Source of the DNA: Nocardioides sp. S-1144
Lineage (GTDB): Bacteria; Actinomycetota; Actinomycetes; Propionibacteriales; Nocardioidaceae
Length of the DNA: 64,000 bases
Direction of reading: 5' to 3'
Assembly: GCF_005954645.2 (NCBI RefSeq)
Contig: NZ_CP040695.2
Span: 3,968,001-4,032,000, forward strand
Positions within the stretch are counted from its first letter, which is position 1, and each line of letters begins with the position of its first letter. This document shows, one piece after another, positions 25,388-33,778 of the stretch. The notes below the pieces were generated by a model. The model did not search any database. It was not told the DNA's origin and saw only the letters and a program-made list of their open reading frames with translations. Made by a program: the position numbers and the translations under genes.

Positions 25388-27073
25388 GTGGCACGAGGAA
25401 GCAAGGACCCCGACAGCGCGACCGCCGACCCCACCGACTGGGTGACCCGTGCGGCCGACGCCGCGATCCGGCACGCCGGCGAGGGCGCGGAGATGATCAC
25501 CTGCGCCTCGGGGGCGAGCCCGTCCGGGCCGGTCCACCTGGGCAACCTGCGCGAGTTCCTCACCGTCCACTTCGTGGCCGAGGAGATCCGCCGGCGCGGG
25601 CTCCCGGTCCGCCACCTGCACAGCTGGGACGACTTCGACCGCTTCCGCAAGGTGCCGGCCGGCGTCGACCCGTCGTGGGCCGACCACATCGGGCGGCCGC
25701 TCTCGGCGGTGCCCGACCCCGACGGCTGCCACGTGTCCTGGGCCGAGCACTACAAGGAGCCGCTGGTCGCCTCGCTGCGCGAGATGGGCGTGGAGATGGA
25801 GGAGGTCTCGCAGACCGCGATGTACCGCGCCGGGGCCTACCGCGAGCAGGTGCTGCACGCCGTCCGGCACCGCGACGAGATCGAGGCCGTGCTGGCCCGG
25901 TTCCGCACCAAGGCGCCGGCCACCGAGGCCGACGACACGGGCGACAGCAGTGGCACCGGCGCGGCGGAGGCGCTCGACCGCTTCCCCTACAAGCCCTACT
26001 GCCGCGAGTGCGGCCGCGACACCGTCACCGTGACCGCCTACGACGACGACACCACCGACCTGTCCTACACGTGCTCGTCGTGCTCCTTCACCGGCGTGAC
26101 CGACCTTGCGACCCAGGACGAGGGCAAGCTCGTCTGGAAGGTCGACTGGCCGATGCGCTGGGCCTTCGAGAAGGTCGACTTCGAGCCGGGCGGCGACGAC
26201 CACGCGACGCCCGGGTCGTCGTTCACCGTCGGCAAGGAGATCGCCCCGGTCTTCGGCTGGCGCGCCCCGTCGTTCGTGGCCTACTCGTTCGTCGGCGTCG
26301 CGGGGATGACGAAGATGTCGTCGTCGCGCGGCGGGGTGCCGACCGCCGCGGACGCGCTGCGGATCCTCGAGGCGCCGATGCTGCGCTGGCTCTACGTGCG
26401 CCGGCAGCCGCGGCAGAACTTCACCATCGACTTCGGTCCCGAGGTCGTGCGCCTCTACGACGAGTGGGACGCCCTCGGCCGGAAGGCCGCCACCAAGCGC
26501 GACGTCGCGACCCTGTCGTGGGAGCGCTCGGTGTCGACGGCCGCGGCCGGCGTCCTGCCGACCGCGCCGGTCGTGGCCCCGTTCCGGCTGCTGTCGTCGG
26601 TGGCCGACGTGACCGCCGGCTCCACCGCGCTGGTCTCCTCGGCCGTGGCCGCCTCGGGCTACCCGCACGCCGGCGTCGAGGAGCTCGAGCCGCGGCTGTC
26701 GAAGGCGATGACCTGGACCGCCGACCTGCCCGCCGCGGACCGCACGACCGTCCGCACCGAGCCCGACACCGCCCGCCTCGCCGCCCTGTCGGAGGACGAG
26801 GAGCTGTGGCTGGCCCAGCTGCTGGACCGGATGCCCGACACCTTCGACCAGGCCGAGATCACCACGCTCGTGTACGGCGTCCCGAAGCTCGGCCGCGGCC
26901 TCGGTCTCGACGACCCGCCCACCGACGAGGTCAAGGCCGACCAGAAGGACTTCTTCCGGCTGCTCTACCAGCTCCTCGTCGACGCCGAGCGCGGTCCGCG
27001 CCTACCGACGCTCTTCCTCGCCCTCGGCGCCGACCGGGTCCGCACCCTGCTCGGCGGGGCCTCCGCCCCGTAG
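25388..27073 (+). CDS. lysS: Lysyl-tRNA synthetase, class I
   Basis: 561-aa class I LysRS charging tRNA-Lys. The class I signatures are PSGPVHLGNLRE (HIGH equivalent) and TKMSSSRG (KMSKS equivalent). A CxxC-CxxC zinc-like insertion (YCRECGRD and YTCSSCSF) lies between them, and the C-terminal half is the all-helical anticodon cage. A short Gly/Ser/Asp linker (ATEADDTGDSSGTG) is unusual. Class I LysRS is unrelated to the class II enzyme of most bacteria but is known in some Actinobacteria. No second LysRS is visible here. Confidence 0.95.
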   Translation: MARGSKDPDSATADPTDWVTRAADAAIRHAGEGAEMITCASGASPSGPVHLGNLREFLTVHFVAEEIRRRGLPVRHLHSWDDFDRFRKVPAGVDPSWADHIGRPLSAVPDPDGCHVSWAEHYKEPLVASLREMGVEMEEVSQTAMYRAGAYREQVLHAVRHRDEIEAVLARFRTKAPATEADDTGDSSGTGAAEALDRFPYKPYCRECGRDTVTVTAYDDDTTDLSYTCSSCSFTGVTDLATQDEGKLVWKVDWPMRWAFEKVDFEPGGDDHATPGSSFTVGKEIAPVFGWRAPSFVAYSFVGVAGMTKMSSSRGGVPTAADALRILEAPMLRWLYVRRQPRQNFTIDFGPEVVRLYDEWDALGRKAATKRDVATLSWERSVSTAAAGVLPTAPVVAPFRLLSSVADVTAGSTALVSSAVAASGYPHAGVEELEPRLSKAMTWTADLPAADRTTVRTEPDTARLAALSEDEELWLAQLLDRMPDTFDQAEITTLVYGVPKLGRGLGLDDPPTDEVKADQKDFFRLLYQLLVDAERGPRLPTLFLALGADRVRTLLGGASAP

Positions 27074-27093
27074 TCCGGCGGCGCCCCGTGCGA

Positions 27094-27161
27094 GTAACTC
27101 ACCGTTACGCACACCTACCCGCCCGAATTCGGGCGGGTAGGTCCATCGAATGGTGAGTTAC
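27094..27161. repeat. Nested palindrome, copy 1 (terminator-like)
   Basis: Outer arms GTAACTCACC (27094-27103) and GGTGAGTTAC (27152-27161) enclose a perfect 30-bp loopless palindrome (27113-27142) with core CCCGCCCGAATTCGGGCGGG. It sits between convergent lysS and the AbiEi-like gene. The same design recurs at 28307-28380, on the other side of that gene. Could terminate both genes, or mark a cassette boundary. Confidence 0.7.
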
Positions 27162-27174
27162 CCGACCGGGCCGG

Positions 27175-28209
27175 TCACCCGGCGTCCCGCCGCCCGTACC
27201 GCTCCCGCAGCATGCGAGCGTTCTGCTCGAGGCGCGGGTGCAGCACCGCACCGAAGCGCCGGACCGACTCCTCCCAGTCGGCGCGGGCCCGCTTCACGGC
27301 CCGCGCCCGGCCGGCTCCGAAGAAGTCCTCCCAGTAGAGGTTGGTCGCGCCGAGGCCCTCGGCGGTGACGAGCCGCTCGCGCTTGCGCTCGTCGAAGACG
27401 ACGTCGCGGGCCTCGCGGTCGGCGACCCCGCCCTGCTCCGGCGTCAACACCTTGATGCGGCCGTGCACCTCGAACACGTGGTTGCCCACCCGCAGGTCGC
27501 ACCAGGCGACCGACCCGGTCGAGAGCGCCACCGGGAACTGGAGGTCGACGTCACCGATCCCCAGGCCGAGGACGAGGTCTCGGCCGAGCGACTCCGCGGC
27601 GGACTCCGCACGCGGGTCGGCGAGGCCGATCACCTGCCGCACGGTGGTGACGTAGGGCCAGTGCCGCATCACGTCGACGGCCTCCCACAGGGCTCCGCGG
27701 GCGACACCGGCCCGCATCGCGGAGTCGGCGGTCACCAGCCCGGCCCGCAGGCCGTGCTCCCGCACGACGTCGCAGACGGTGCGTGCCCGCTCGAGCGTGG
27801 GGTGCCCGTCGACGTCGACGACCTGGTCCTGGCGGTAGCGGGCGAGGTGGTGCTTGACGTGCCCCTTCGTCCAGGCGTTGGTGAAGCCGGGGCGGGTGAT
27901 GTGCGCGTAGGGCCGTTCGGGATTCAGCATCTCCAGGCCGAGGGCGTGCGCGGCCGAGTCGTGGCTGAGCACCCACCCCCGCCTCATCGCCATCACGGCC
28001 GCCTTGGCCCTCATCAGGGGCTGGCCGCGGTACGGGTCGAGGGAGTCCCACAGCTCGGCGTCGCCGTAGACACCGCGGTGCGCGACCACCCAGTCGCGAC
28101 GCTTCAGGTAGCCGGCGATGGTGGTGGGGCTGACCCCGAGGTCGAGCGCGTCCACCCGGCGGATGAGACCACCCTGGGTGGCCAGGCGGGCGACGACTCT
28201 GGGGTCCAT
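27175..28209 (-). CDS. AbiEi-antitoxin-like / PD-(D/E)XK (DUF559-like) protein
   Basis: 344 aa. The N-terminal ~70 residues look like the winged-helix domain of AbiEi-type antitoxin proteins (LATQGGLIRRVDALDLGVSPTTIAGYLKRRDWVVAHRGVYG). The C-terminal ~120 residues fit a restriction-like fold: E in AAESLGRD, D in AWCDLRVGN and E-x-H...K in FEVHGRIK, the layout of DUF559/Vsr-like nucleases. Such two-part proteins are abundant in actinobacteria and uncharacterised. CACGAT 6 nt before ATG 28209 suggests a leaderless mRNA. No partner AbiEii toxin gene is adjacent. It is flanked on both sides by related nested palindromes. Confidence 0.7.
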   Translation of the reverse strand: MDPRVVARLATQGGLIRRVDALDLGVSPTTIAGYLKRRDWVVAHRGVYGDAELWDSLDPYRGQPLMRAKAAVMAMRRGWVLSHDSAAHALGLEMLNPERPYAHITRPGFTNAWTKGHVKHHLARYRQDQVVDVDGHPTLERARTVCDVVREHGLRAGLVTADSAMRAGVARGALWEAVDVMRHWPYVTTVRQVIGLADPRAESAAESLGRDLVLGLGIGDVDLQFPVALSTGSVAWCDLRVGNHVFEVHGRIKVLTPEQGGVADREARDVVFDERKRERLVTAEGLGATNLYWEDFFGAGRARAVKRARADWEESVRRFGAVLHPRLEQNARMLRERYGRRDAG

Positions 28210-28306
28210 GGGCCGATCGTGCCGTGCGCCGGTACGGCGCGCACGGGCCTGCGGAGCGCCTGTGGAGAACGCTCCGGGGCACCGTCCTGGGGCGAGCCCG
28301 GCCGGG

Positions 28307-28380
28307 CGGGTAACCCACCGTTACGCCGACTTACCCGCCTGTATACGGGCGGGTAAGTGCGAGCAACGGTGAGTTACCCG
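28307..28380. repeat. Nested palindrome, copy 2 (terminator-like)
   Basis: Outer 16-bp arms (28307-28322 and 28365-28380) match at 15 of 16 positions and read CGGGTAACCCACCGTT / AACGGTGAGTTACCCG. Inside is a 30-bp near-perfect palindrome (28329-28358) centred on GTATAC with arms ACTTACCCGCC / GGCGGGTAAGT. Same layout, spacing and outer sequence as 27094-27161. It follows the stop of the DUF3151 gene and precedes the AbiEi-like gene. Confidence 0.7.
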
Positions 28381-28419
28381 TCTGGTCACGCAGCCCGGCC
28401 GCGGGCCTGGGAGCGGGGC

Positions 28420-28836
28420 TCAGGCCAGGAGCTCGGCGTAGGCCGTCGGGCTCGAGTCGCGCAGGAACTCCGAGCAGCGGGTCCACTCGTCGTCCTCGCC
28501 GATCGCCCGGGCGGCCTTGGCGAGCAGGGAGAGGCAGACCAGGAAGCCGCGGTTGGGCTCGTGCTCCCACGGGACCGGGCCGTGTCCCTTCCAGCCGTTG
28601 CGGCGCAGCATGTCGAGCGAGCGGTGGTAGCCCACGCGGGCGTAGGCGTAGACGGTCACCGCGTCGACCTCCTGGGAGACCGCCTCGGAGGCCAGGGCCG
28701 CCCAGGCCACGGGCGAGGCGGGGTAGGCGCGCACCGCGTCGATGGGGCTGGTCCCAGAGCCCAGGACGTCGGCCGCCGGGTCGGGCGGGAGGTGGGTGGG
28801 CGGGGGGCCGGCCATCAGGTCACCGAAGGAGCTCAT
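28420..28836 (-). CDS. DUF3151 family protein
   Basis: 138-aa conserved actinobacterial protein. The diagnostic core is AYARVGYHRSLDMLRRNGWKGHGPVPWEHEPNRGFL, followed by CSEFLRDSSPTAY. Predicted soluble and helical, with no catalytic motif known. Its place between purA and fba matches, as I recall, the mycobacterial order, which suggests long-conserved linkage. A CATGAT box lies 6 nt before ATG 28836. Confidence 0.85.
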   Translation of the reverse strand: MSSFGDLMAGPPPTHLPPDPAADVLGSGTSPIDAVRAYPASPVAWAALASEAVSQEVDAVTVYAYARVGYHRSLDMLRRNGWKGHGPVPWEHEPNRGFLVCLSLLAKAARAIGEDDEWTRCSEFLRDSSPTAYAELLA

Positions 28837-28919
28837 GGCCTCATCATGGCCGACGCCCCCACCCGGTGGTCGCGGGTGGGGGCGTCGGTCGAGCGGTCGA
28901 GCGGGTGGGGCGGCGGCGC

Positions 28920-30653
28920 TCAGCGCCGGTAGAGCGGGCGCGCCGGCGGGCAGACCCGGCCGTCCGGCGGGAGCGTGCGGTGCACCAGGTAGTCGGCCAT
29001 CGTCCGGCTGATGCAGGCACCGCCGCCGAGGGCGCCGTGGCCCCAGGCGTCGTACTGGGTGAACACCGAGTCACGGAACAGCGAGTTCACCTTCCGGGCG
29101 CCGCGCACCGGCGTGGCCGGGTCGTGGCTGTTGCCGACGACGAGCAGCGGGTACGACGTCGAGGTCCTCCAGGGGCCGCGGAACGAGTCGGAGCCGTCAC
29201 CGACGCCCCCCTTCGCGCACAGCGACGAGGCCCAGGTCCAGGAGCGGCCGAACCACGGCTGCACCCGGTCGGCGAGCTTCGCGGAGCGCTCCCAGGCGCC
29301 GGGCGACTGCGGGTTGCGGCCGTCGCTGCAGGTGACGGCCTGGAAGAGGACGTCGACCGTGCTGGGGCGGGCCGCCGGGGCCGTCGAGGGCACCGAGGTC
29401 GAGGAGAGGGCCGGCGCGGCGTACGGGCCGCGCTCGTCGAGGTCGCGGCGCAGGTCGGCAAGGACCCGGAAGCTCGAGACCCGGGCGACGTCGACCCGCC
29501 GGCCCCGCGTGCCGCGGGCGGCCGCGGTCAGCTCGGCGTACAGGCCCGCGACGAACTGCGCGAAGTAGCGCGGACCGACCGGGTCGTAGAGGGCGCCGAG
29601 GCCGAAGCCGACGACGTCCTGGTAGACCCACGGCTCGCCGTCGAGGGTCAGCCGGCCCTGGCGGGCGGCCCGGACGACGGCCTGCCACTTGGCCAGCGAG
29701 GCCGGCGCGAGCTCGCACCGCGTCGGTCCGACGCGGTCACACTCGGTCCAGGCGGCGGTCAGCGCCTCGTAGGCGCCCTTGCCGCTGCCGATGCGGTAGC
29801 TGAAGGGGTGCTGCACCTTCTTTCCGCGGCCGCCGGTCGACCAGGCGACCGGGTCGAGGACGCCGTCGACGACCAGCGCCCGGATGTTGTCGGGGAACAT
29901 CGCGGCGTAGGTGGTGCCGAGGTGGCTGCCGTAGGAGATGCCGTAGTAGGACAGGCGCGGCTCGCGCAGGGCGCGGCGGACCAGCTCCATGTCGCGGGCG
30001 ACGTCGGCGGTCGAGGCGTGGTCGAGCAGGTCGCTGGACTGCTGGCGGCAGGCGCGGCGGATGCTGTCGTCGGAGCGGACCTGCTGCTGGACCTGGCGCG
30101 AGCCGACGGGGAAGCCGAAGAAGTCGCCGGGCACGCGGATCGTGCCGCGGCACGTCGTCCGCCCGCTGCCGCCGACGCCGCGCGGGTCGATGCCGATGAC
30201 GTCGAAGCGGGCGTCGACGTCCTTGCCGAGGACCGAACCGGCGTCGACGGCGAAGCCGGCCGACGAGCCGCCGGGTCCGCCCGGGTTCACGAACAGGCTG
30301 CCGATCCGGCGCCCGGGCCGGGCGGCGGCCACCTTGACGACGGCGAGCCGGGTGGTGGCGCCGCGCGGGTCGTCGTAGTCGAGCGGCACCCGCGGGGTCG
30401 CGCACCTGACGCGCGCCCGCCGCTCCTTCGGGATGTCGCCGGCGAAGGAGCAGGTCTTCCAGTCCAGCCTCGGCAGCGGGGCCCGTGCGACCTGGGCCTC
30501 GTCGGGCGAGACCCGCGCGGCGGGCGCCGAGGAGGAGGCCGACGGCGTCCCGGTCCCCGGGGACCGGCCTGGCGGGTCGTCGGCCCTGGAGGGACCGGTG
30601 GACAGCAGGCCGGCCACCAGGGCGGCGACGGACAGGGCTGCGAGCTTGCGCAA
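28920..30653 (-). CDS. Secreted alpha/beta hydrolase, tripeptidyl aminopeptidase (TAP) family
   Basis: 577 aa with a Sec signal peptide (MRKLAALSVAALVAGLLSTGPSRA). Alpha/beta-hydrolase fold: oxyanion GGPGGSS, nucleophile elbow YYGISYGSHLGTTYA (Ser), the C-terminal TAP domain with VVGNSHDPATP (Asp) and AWGHGALGG (His). Members cleave N-terminal tripeptides or esters outside the cell. The start appears to be a TTG at 30653 with GGGAG about 6 nt upstream; it gives an ideal signal peptide and no better in-frame ATG or GTG exists. An inverted repeat GATGGG-CTGCA-CCCATC lies just upstream. Confidence 0.86.
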   Translation of the reverse strand: MRKLAALSVAALVAGLLSTGPSRADDPPGRSPGTGTPSASSSAPAARVSPDEAQVARAPLPRLDWKTCSFAGDIPKERRARVRCATPRVPLDYDDPRGATTRLAVVKVAAARPGRRIGSLFVNPGGPGGSSAGFAVDAGSVLGKDVDARFDVIGIDPRGVGGSGRTTCRGTIRVPGDFFGFPVGSRQVQQQVRSDDSIRRACRQQSSDLLDHASTADVARDMELVRRALREPRLSYYGISYGSHLGTTYAAMFPDNIRALVVDGVLDPVAWSTGGRGKKVQHPFSYRIGSGKGAYEALTAAWTECDRVGPTRCELAPASLAKWQAVVRAARQGRLTLDGEPWVYQDVVGFGLGALYDPVGPRYFAQFVAGLYAELTAAARGTRGRRVDVARVSSFRVLADLRRDLDERGPYAAPALSSTSVPSTAPAARPSTVDVLFQAVTCSDGRNPQSPGAWERSAKLADRVQPWFGRSWTWASSLCAKGGVGDGSDSFRGPWRTSTSYPLLVVGNSHDPATPVRGARKVNSLFRDSVFTQYDAWGHGALGGGACISRTMADYLVHRTLPPDGRVCPPARPLYRR

Positions 30654-30736
30654 GGGTGCTCCCGAGGAGTCAGGTGATGGGCTGCACCCATCCTGGGCTG
30701 ATCGGGGCCCGCGTCAAGGGTGTGGCCGCGCGAGTC

Positions 30737-31765
30737 TCAGATCGTGCGGCCGGCCGAGCGCAGGTTCTCGCACGCCTCGACGACCCGGGCGGCCATGCCG
30801 GCCTCGCCGGCCTTGCCCCACGCCCGCGGGTCGTAGGTCTTCTTGTTGCCGACCTCGCCGTCGATCTTCAGGACCCCGTCGTAGTGGGCGAACATGTGAC
30901 CGGCGACCGGGCGGGTGAAGGCGTACTGGGTGTCGGTGTCGACGTTCATCTTCACCACGCCGTAGTCGAGGGCCTCGGCGATCTCCTCGGCCGTGGAGCC
31001 CGAGCCGCCGTGGAAGACGAGGTGGAAGGGCTTGGCGCCCTCCTCGAGGCCGAACTCCTGCACGACCGCGGCCTGGGCGTCGCGCAGCACCGACGGGCGC
31101 AGCTTCACGTTGCCGGGCTTGTAGACGCCGTGCACGTTGCCGAAGGTCAGGGCCGTCATGTAGTAGCCCTGGTCGCCGTGGCCGAGCGCCCGGGCGGTCG
31201 CGATGGCGTCCTCGGGGGTCGAGTAGAGCTTGTCGTTGATCTCGGCCTCGACGCCGTCCTCCTCGCCACCGACGACCCCGACCTCGATCTCGAGGATGAT
31301 CTTGGCGGCGATGCACTTCTCGAGCAGCTCGGCGGCGATCGAGAGGTTCTCGTCGAGCGGCACGGCCGAGCCGTCCCACATGTGCGACTGGAACAGCGGC
31401 GCCTGGCCGGCCTTGACCCGCTCGACCGAGAGGTCGAGCAGCGGGCGGACGAAGCCGTCGAGCTTGTCCTTCGGGCAGTGGTCGGTGTGCAGCGCGATGT
31501 TGACGGGGTAGCTCTTGGCGACCTCGGCGGCGTAGGCGGCGAAGGCCAGCGAGCCCGACACCATGTTCTTGACCGTCGGCCCGGAGAGGTAGTCGGCGCC
31601 ACCGGTCGAGACCTGGATGATCCCGTCGCTGCCGGCCTCGGCGAAGCCGGCCAGGGCGGCGTTGAGCGTCTGGGACGACGACACGTTGATCGCCGGGAAG
31701 GCGTAGGCACCGGCCTTCGCGGTGTCCAGCATCTCGGCGTACTTCTCGGGGGTGGCGATGGGCAT
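30737..31765 (-). CDS. fbaA: Fructose-bisphosphate aldolase, class II
   Basis: 342-aa zinc-dependent aldolase of glycolysis and gluconeogenesis. The metal-site segment ALHTDHCPKDKLDG, the EIEVGVVGGEEDG loop, TFGNVHGVYKPGN and FHGGSGSTAEEI are all class IIA signatures. ATG 31765 has the ribosome site GAGGAG at about 9 nt, so this gene is leadered. A longer open frame to 32203 is an artefact of high GC. Divergent from the DUF2867 gene. Confidence 0.96.
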   Translation of the reverse strand: MPIATPEKYAEMLDTAKAGAYAFPAINVSSSQTLNAALAGFAEAGSDGIIQVSTGGADYLSGPTVKNMVSGSLAFAAYAAEVAKSYPVNIALHTDHCPKDKLDGFVRPLLDLSVERVKAGQAPLFQSHMWDGSAVPLDENLSIAAELLEKCIAAKIILEIEVGVVGGEEDGVEAEINDKLYSTPEDAIATARALGHGDQGYYMTALTFGNVHGVYKPGNVKLRPSVLRDAQAAVVQEFGLEEGAKPFHLVFHGGSGSTAEEIAEALDYGVVKMNVDTDTQYAFTRPVAGHMFAHYDGVLKIDGEVGNKKTYDPRAWGKAGEAGMAARVVEACENLRSAGRTI

Positions 31766-31823
31766 GCGGGGGCTCCTCGGGACGACGTCGGTCTGACCAC
31801 GGACCCTAGTGCTTACCGGCCCG

Positions 31824-31829
31824 TAGGGT
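31824..31829 (+). promoter_or_regulatory. -10 box TAGGGT, leaderless
   Basis: TAGGGT ends 6 nt before ATG 31836 and would drive the three-gene DUF2867/membrane protein/sigma operon. Confidence 0.55.
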
Positions 31830-31835
31830 CGTTCC

Positions 31836-32357
31836 ATGCGACGCGCGCGGACACTGCACACGAGCCGCCGGGACGCCACCGTCCGGCTCTCCCCCGAGGA
31901 CACCTGGTCGGTCGTCGCGTCCGGTCGCGCCGGTCGGCAGTGGTACGTCGACGCGGCGCCGCTGGTCTTCCGCCGTGCGATCGACCGGCTCGTGCTCGGC
32001 CCCGGCCTGCGGCGCCCGCCGCCCGGCCGCCCGCTGCTCGCCACCGGCGACCGGGTCGGGTTCTGGCGGGTCACCGACGCCGACCACCGGGCCCGCCGGC
32101 TCGCGCTCGAGGCCGACGTCCGCGCCCCCGGCACGGTGAGGCTCGAGGCCGTCGTCCGCGCCGACGAGGAGGTCGAGGGCGCCAGCACCGTCTCGGTCAC
32201 CATCGGCTTCGCCCCGCGCGGCGTCCTCGGCCACGCCTACCTGCTCGCCGACCTGCCCGCCCGCGAGGCCGTCACCGAGCTGGTGGTGCTCGACGTCCTG
32301 ACGATTCTCCGGCGCCACGACAACCCCGACGGGTCGGCCTCCGTAGACCAGGCATGA
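31836..32357 (+). CDS. DUF2867-like protein
   Basis: 173 aa, soluble. The segment AGRAGRQWYVDAAPLVFRRAIDRLVLGPGLRRPPP followed by LATGDRVGFWRV and LRLEAVV/HAYLLADLP-type strands resembles DUF2867, a SRPBCC-like domain often fused to NAD-binding proteins. First gene of an operon in which each gene overlaps the next by 4 nt (ATGA). Function unknown. Confidence 0.75.
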   Translation: MRRARTLHTSRRDATVRLSPEDTWSVVASGRAGRQWYVDAAPLVFRRAIDRLVLGPGLRRPPPGRPLLATGDRVGFWRVTDADHRARRLALEADVRAPGTVRLEAVVRADEEVEGASTVSVTIGFAPRGVLGHAYLLADLPAREAVTELVVLDVLTILRRHDNPDGSASVDQA

Positions 32358-33238
32358 ACGAGCACCACGACCTCGCCGACCACCTCGACTCCTCCTTCGG
32401 GGACGGCCCCCCGCTCCCCCCGGCCGACGCCCGGCTCCGCGCCGGACGCCGCGCGTTGCGCCGGCGCCGCCTCACCGTCGGGGCGGGTGCGGTCGCGGTG
32501 GTCGCGGTCCTCGGCACCGCCTACACCGTCCTCGACGACGACTCCGCCCCGACCGGCGGCGGGGTCGACGTGGCCGGCACACCGACGTCCACCGCCGCGC
32601 CGAGCACGTCGAGCGCGCCGACCGACGCACCGACCAGCGCGCCGGCCACCGGGTCGCCGCGCCCGTCGCGCGACCTCCACGGCTCCGACGTCTGGCTCGA
32701 CGCCGACGGCTCCGTGCTCAAGGCGCGCGGCGTGACCGTGACGCAGCGCATCGCCAACCCGCTCGCGTCGGTGCCGCCGAACCGCTCGCTGGGGATCGCC
32801 TACTCCCGCGACGGCGAGGACTACTGGGCACTGCTCGAGTACGACCCCACCGGCGGGTCCGCGAGCTGGGACCCGGCCCGCAAGTCCTTCGCGACCCTGC
32901 AGCAGTGGGTCGACGACATGGTCGCGCTCCAGACCGGCGAGCCGGGTCTGCGCCTGGTCCGCTTCGGGGACGGCGAGACCCTGCTGCCCCGCGCCGGCGT
33001 CGAGGTCCTGGAGCAGACGGGCGACGTCGACCTGCCCGACAACTTCGCCGGTCCCGGCGACCGCACCGCGGTCGCGATGGTGACCTACGACGGCATGCGC
33101 TGGTTCGTGCTCGCCCGCGAGCTCGACGGCTCGCCGCCGCAGTACCTCCCGACCGCCGGCAGCGTCGGCGGGGCGACGATCCAGGAGTTCCTGTCCTACG
33201 CCGCCGACCAGTACGGCAGCGGTGAGGGGCTGCGATGA
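32354..33238 (+). CDS. Single-TM protein linked to ECF sigma factor (possible anti-sigma or sensor)
   Basis: 294 aa. A cytoplasmic N-terminus (~40 residues, with RRALRRRR just before the membrane), one TM (LTVGAGAVAVVAVLGTAYTVL, ~40-60), a Thr/Ser/Pro/Ala-rich stalk (~70-105) and a globular extracellular domain. ATG 32354 overlaps the previous stop, and its own stop overlaps the sigma-factor start (ATGA). No zinc-containing anti-sigma (ZAS) HxxxCxxC motif is seen, so it is not a classical anti-sigma; placement alone suggests a regulatory link. Confidence 0.7.
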   Translation: MNEHHDLADHLDSSFGDGPPLPPADARLRAGRRALRRRRLTVGAGAVAVVAVLGTAYTVLDDDSAPTGGGVDVAGTPTSTAAPSTSSAPTDAPTSAPATGSPRPSRDLHGSDVWLDADGSVLKARGVTVTQRIANPLASVPPNRSLGIAYSRDGEDYWALLEYDPTGGSASWDPARKSFATLQQWVDDMVALQTGEPGLRLVRFGDGETLLPRAGVEVLEQTGDVDLPDNFAGPGDRTAVAMVTYDGMRWFVLARELDGSPPQYLPTAGSVGGATIQEFLSYAADQYGSGEGLR

Positions 33239-33732
33239 CCGCGACCGACCGCGACCGCGAGTTCACCGACTTCGTTGCCGCCCGCCAGCAGCACCTGCGC
33301 CGGATCGCCTACGCCGTCTGCGGCGACTGGAACCGTGCCGACGACGTCTTGCAGACCGCCCTGACCAAGCTGTACGTCGCGTGGCCCCGGTTGCACCGCG
33401 ACGGCCGCGAGGAGGCCTACGTGCGCCAGATCATCGTGCGCGCCGACATCGACGAGCACCGCCGGCCGTGGCGGCGCCGCGAGCGGGCCGGGCTCGAGGG
33501 GCACGACCGGGCCGCGCGCGAGCCGCTGCCGGTCGAGGAGCGCTCCGAGCTGTTCGCGGCGCTGCAGGCGCTGCCGCCGATGCAGCGCCGCGCCGTCGTC
33601 CTGCGCCACTGGCTCGGGCTGTCGGTCGAGGAGACCGCCGCCGAGCTCGGCGTCGCGACCGGCACCGTCAAGAGCCACACCTCCCGCGGGGTCGCCGCCC
33701 TCCAGGCGGCGCTCGCCCCGAACGGCAGCTGA
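33235..33732 (+). CDS. ECF RNA polymerase sigma factor, SigE family
   Basis: 165 aa with sigma region 2 (FTDFVAARQQHLRRIAYAVCGDWNRADDVLQTALTKLYVAW) and region 4 (LPPMQRRAVVLRHWLGLSVEETAAELGVATGTVKSHTSRG), the layout of the actinobacterial SigE-family (TIGR02983-like) ECF group. It is translated from an ATG overlapping the stop of the membrane protein gene. The sigma gene is last in the operon, the reverse of the common sigma then anti-sigma order. Target promoters unknown. Confidence 0.88.
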   Translation: MTATDRDREFTDFVAARQQHLRRIAYAVCGDWNRADDVLQTALTKLYVAWPRLHRDGREEAYVRQIIVRADIDEHRRPWRRRERAGLEGHDRAAREPLPVEERSELFAALQALPPMQRRAVVLRHWLGLSVEETAAELGVATGTVKSHTSRGVAALQAALAPNGS

Positions 33733-33740
33733 GCGCGGGT

Positions 33741-33758
33741 CGGCGCGACGTCGCGCCG
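33741..33758. terminator. Loopless palindrome between convergent genes
   Basis: CGGCGCGACGTCGCGCCG is a perfect 18-bp palindrome 8 bp after the sigma-factor stop and 20 bp before the stop of the SpoU gene. A bidirectional terminator is likely; no U-tract. Confidence 0.55.
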
Positions 33759-33778
33759 GCCCGGCCCGGCCCCCGTGC

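Noticed and set aside
28253..28275. Hairpin GGAGCG-N11-CGCTCC upstream of the AbiEi-like gene
   Set aside because: Six-bp stem with a long loop; chance occurrence is likely at this GC content.
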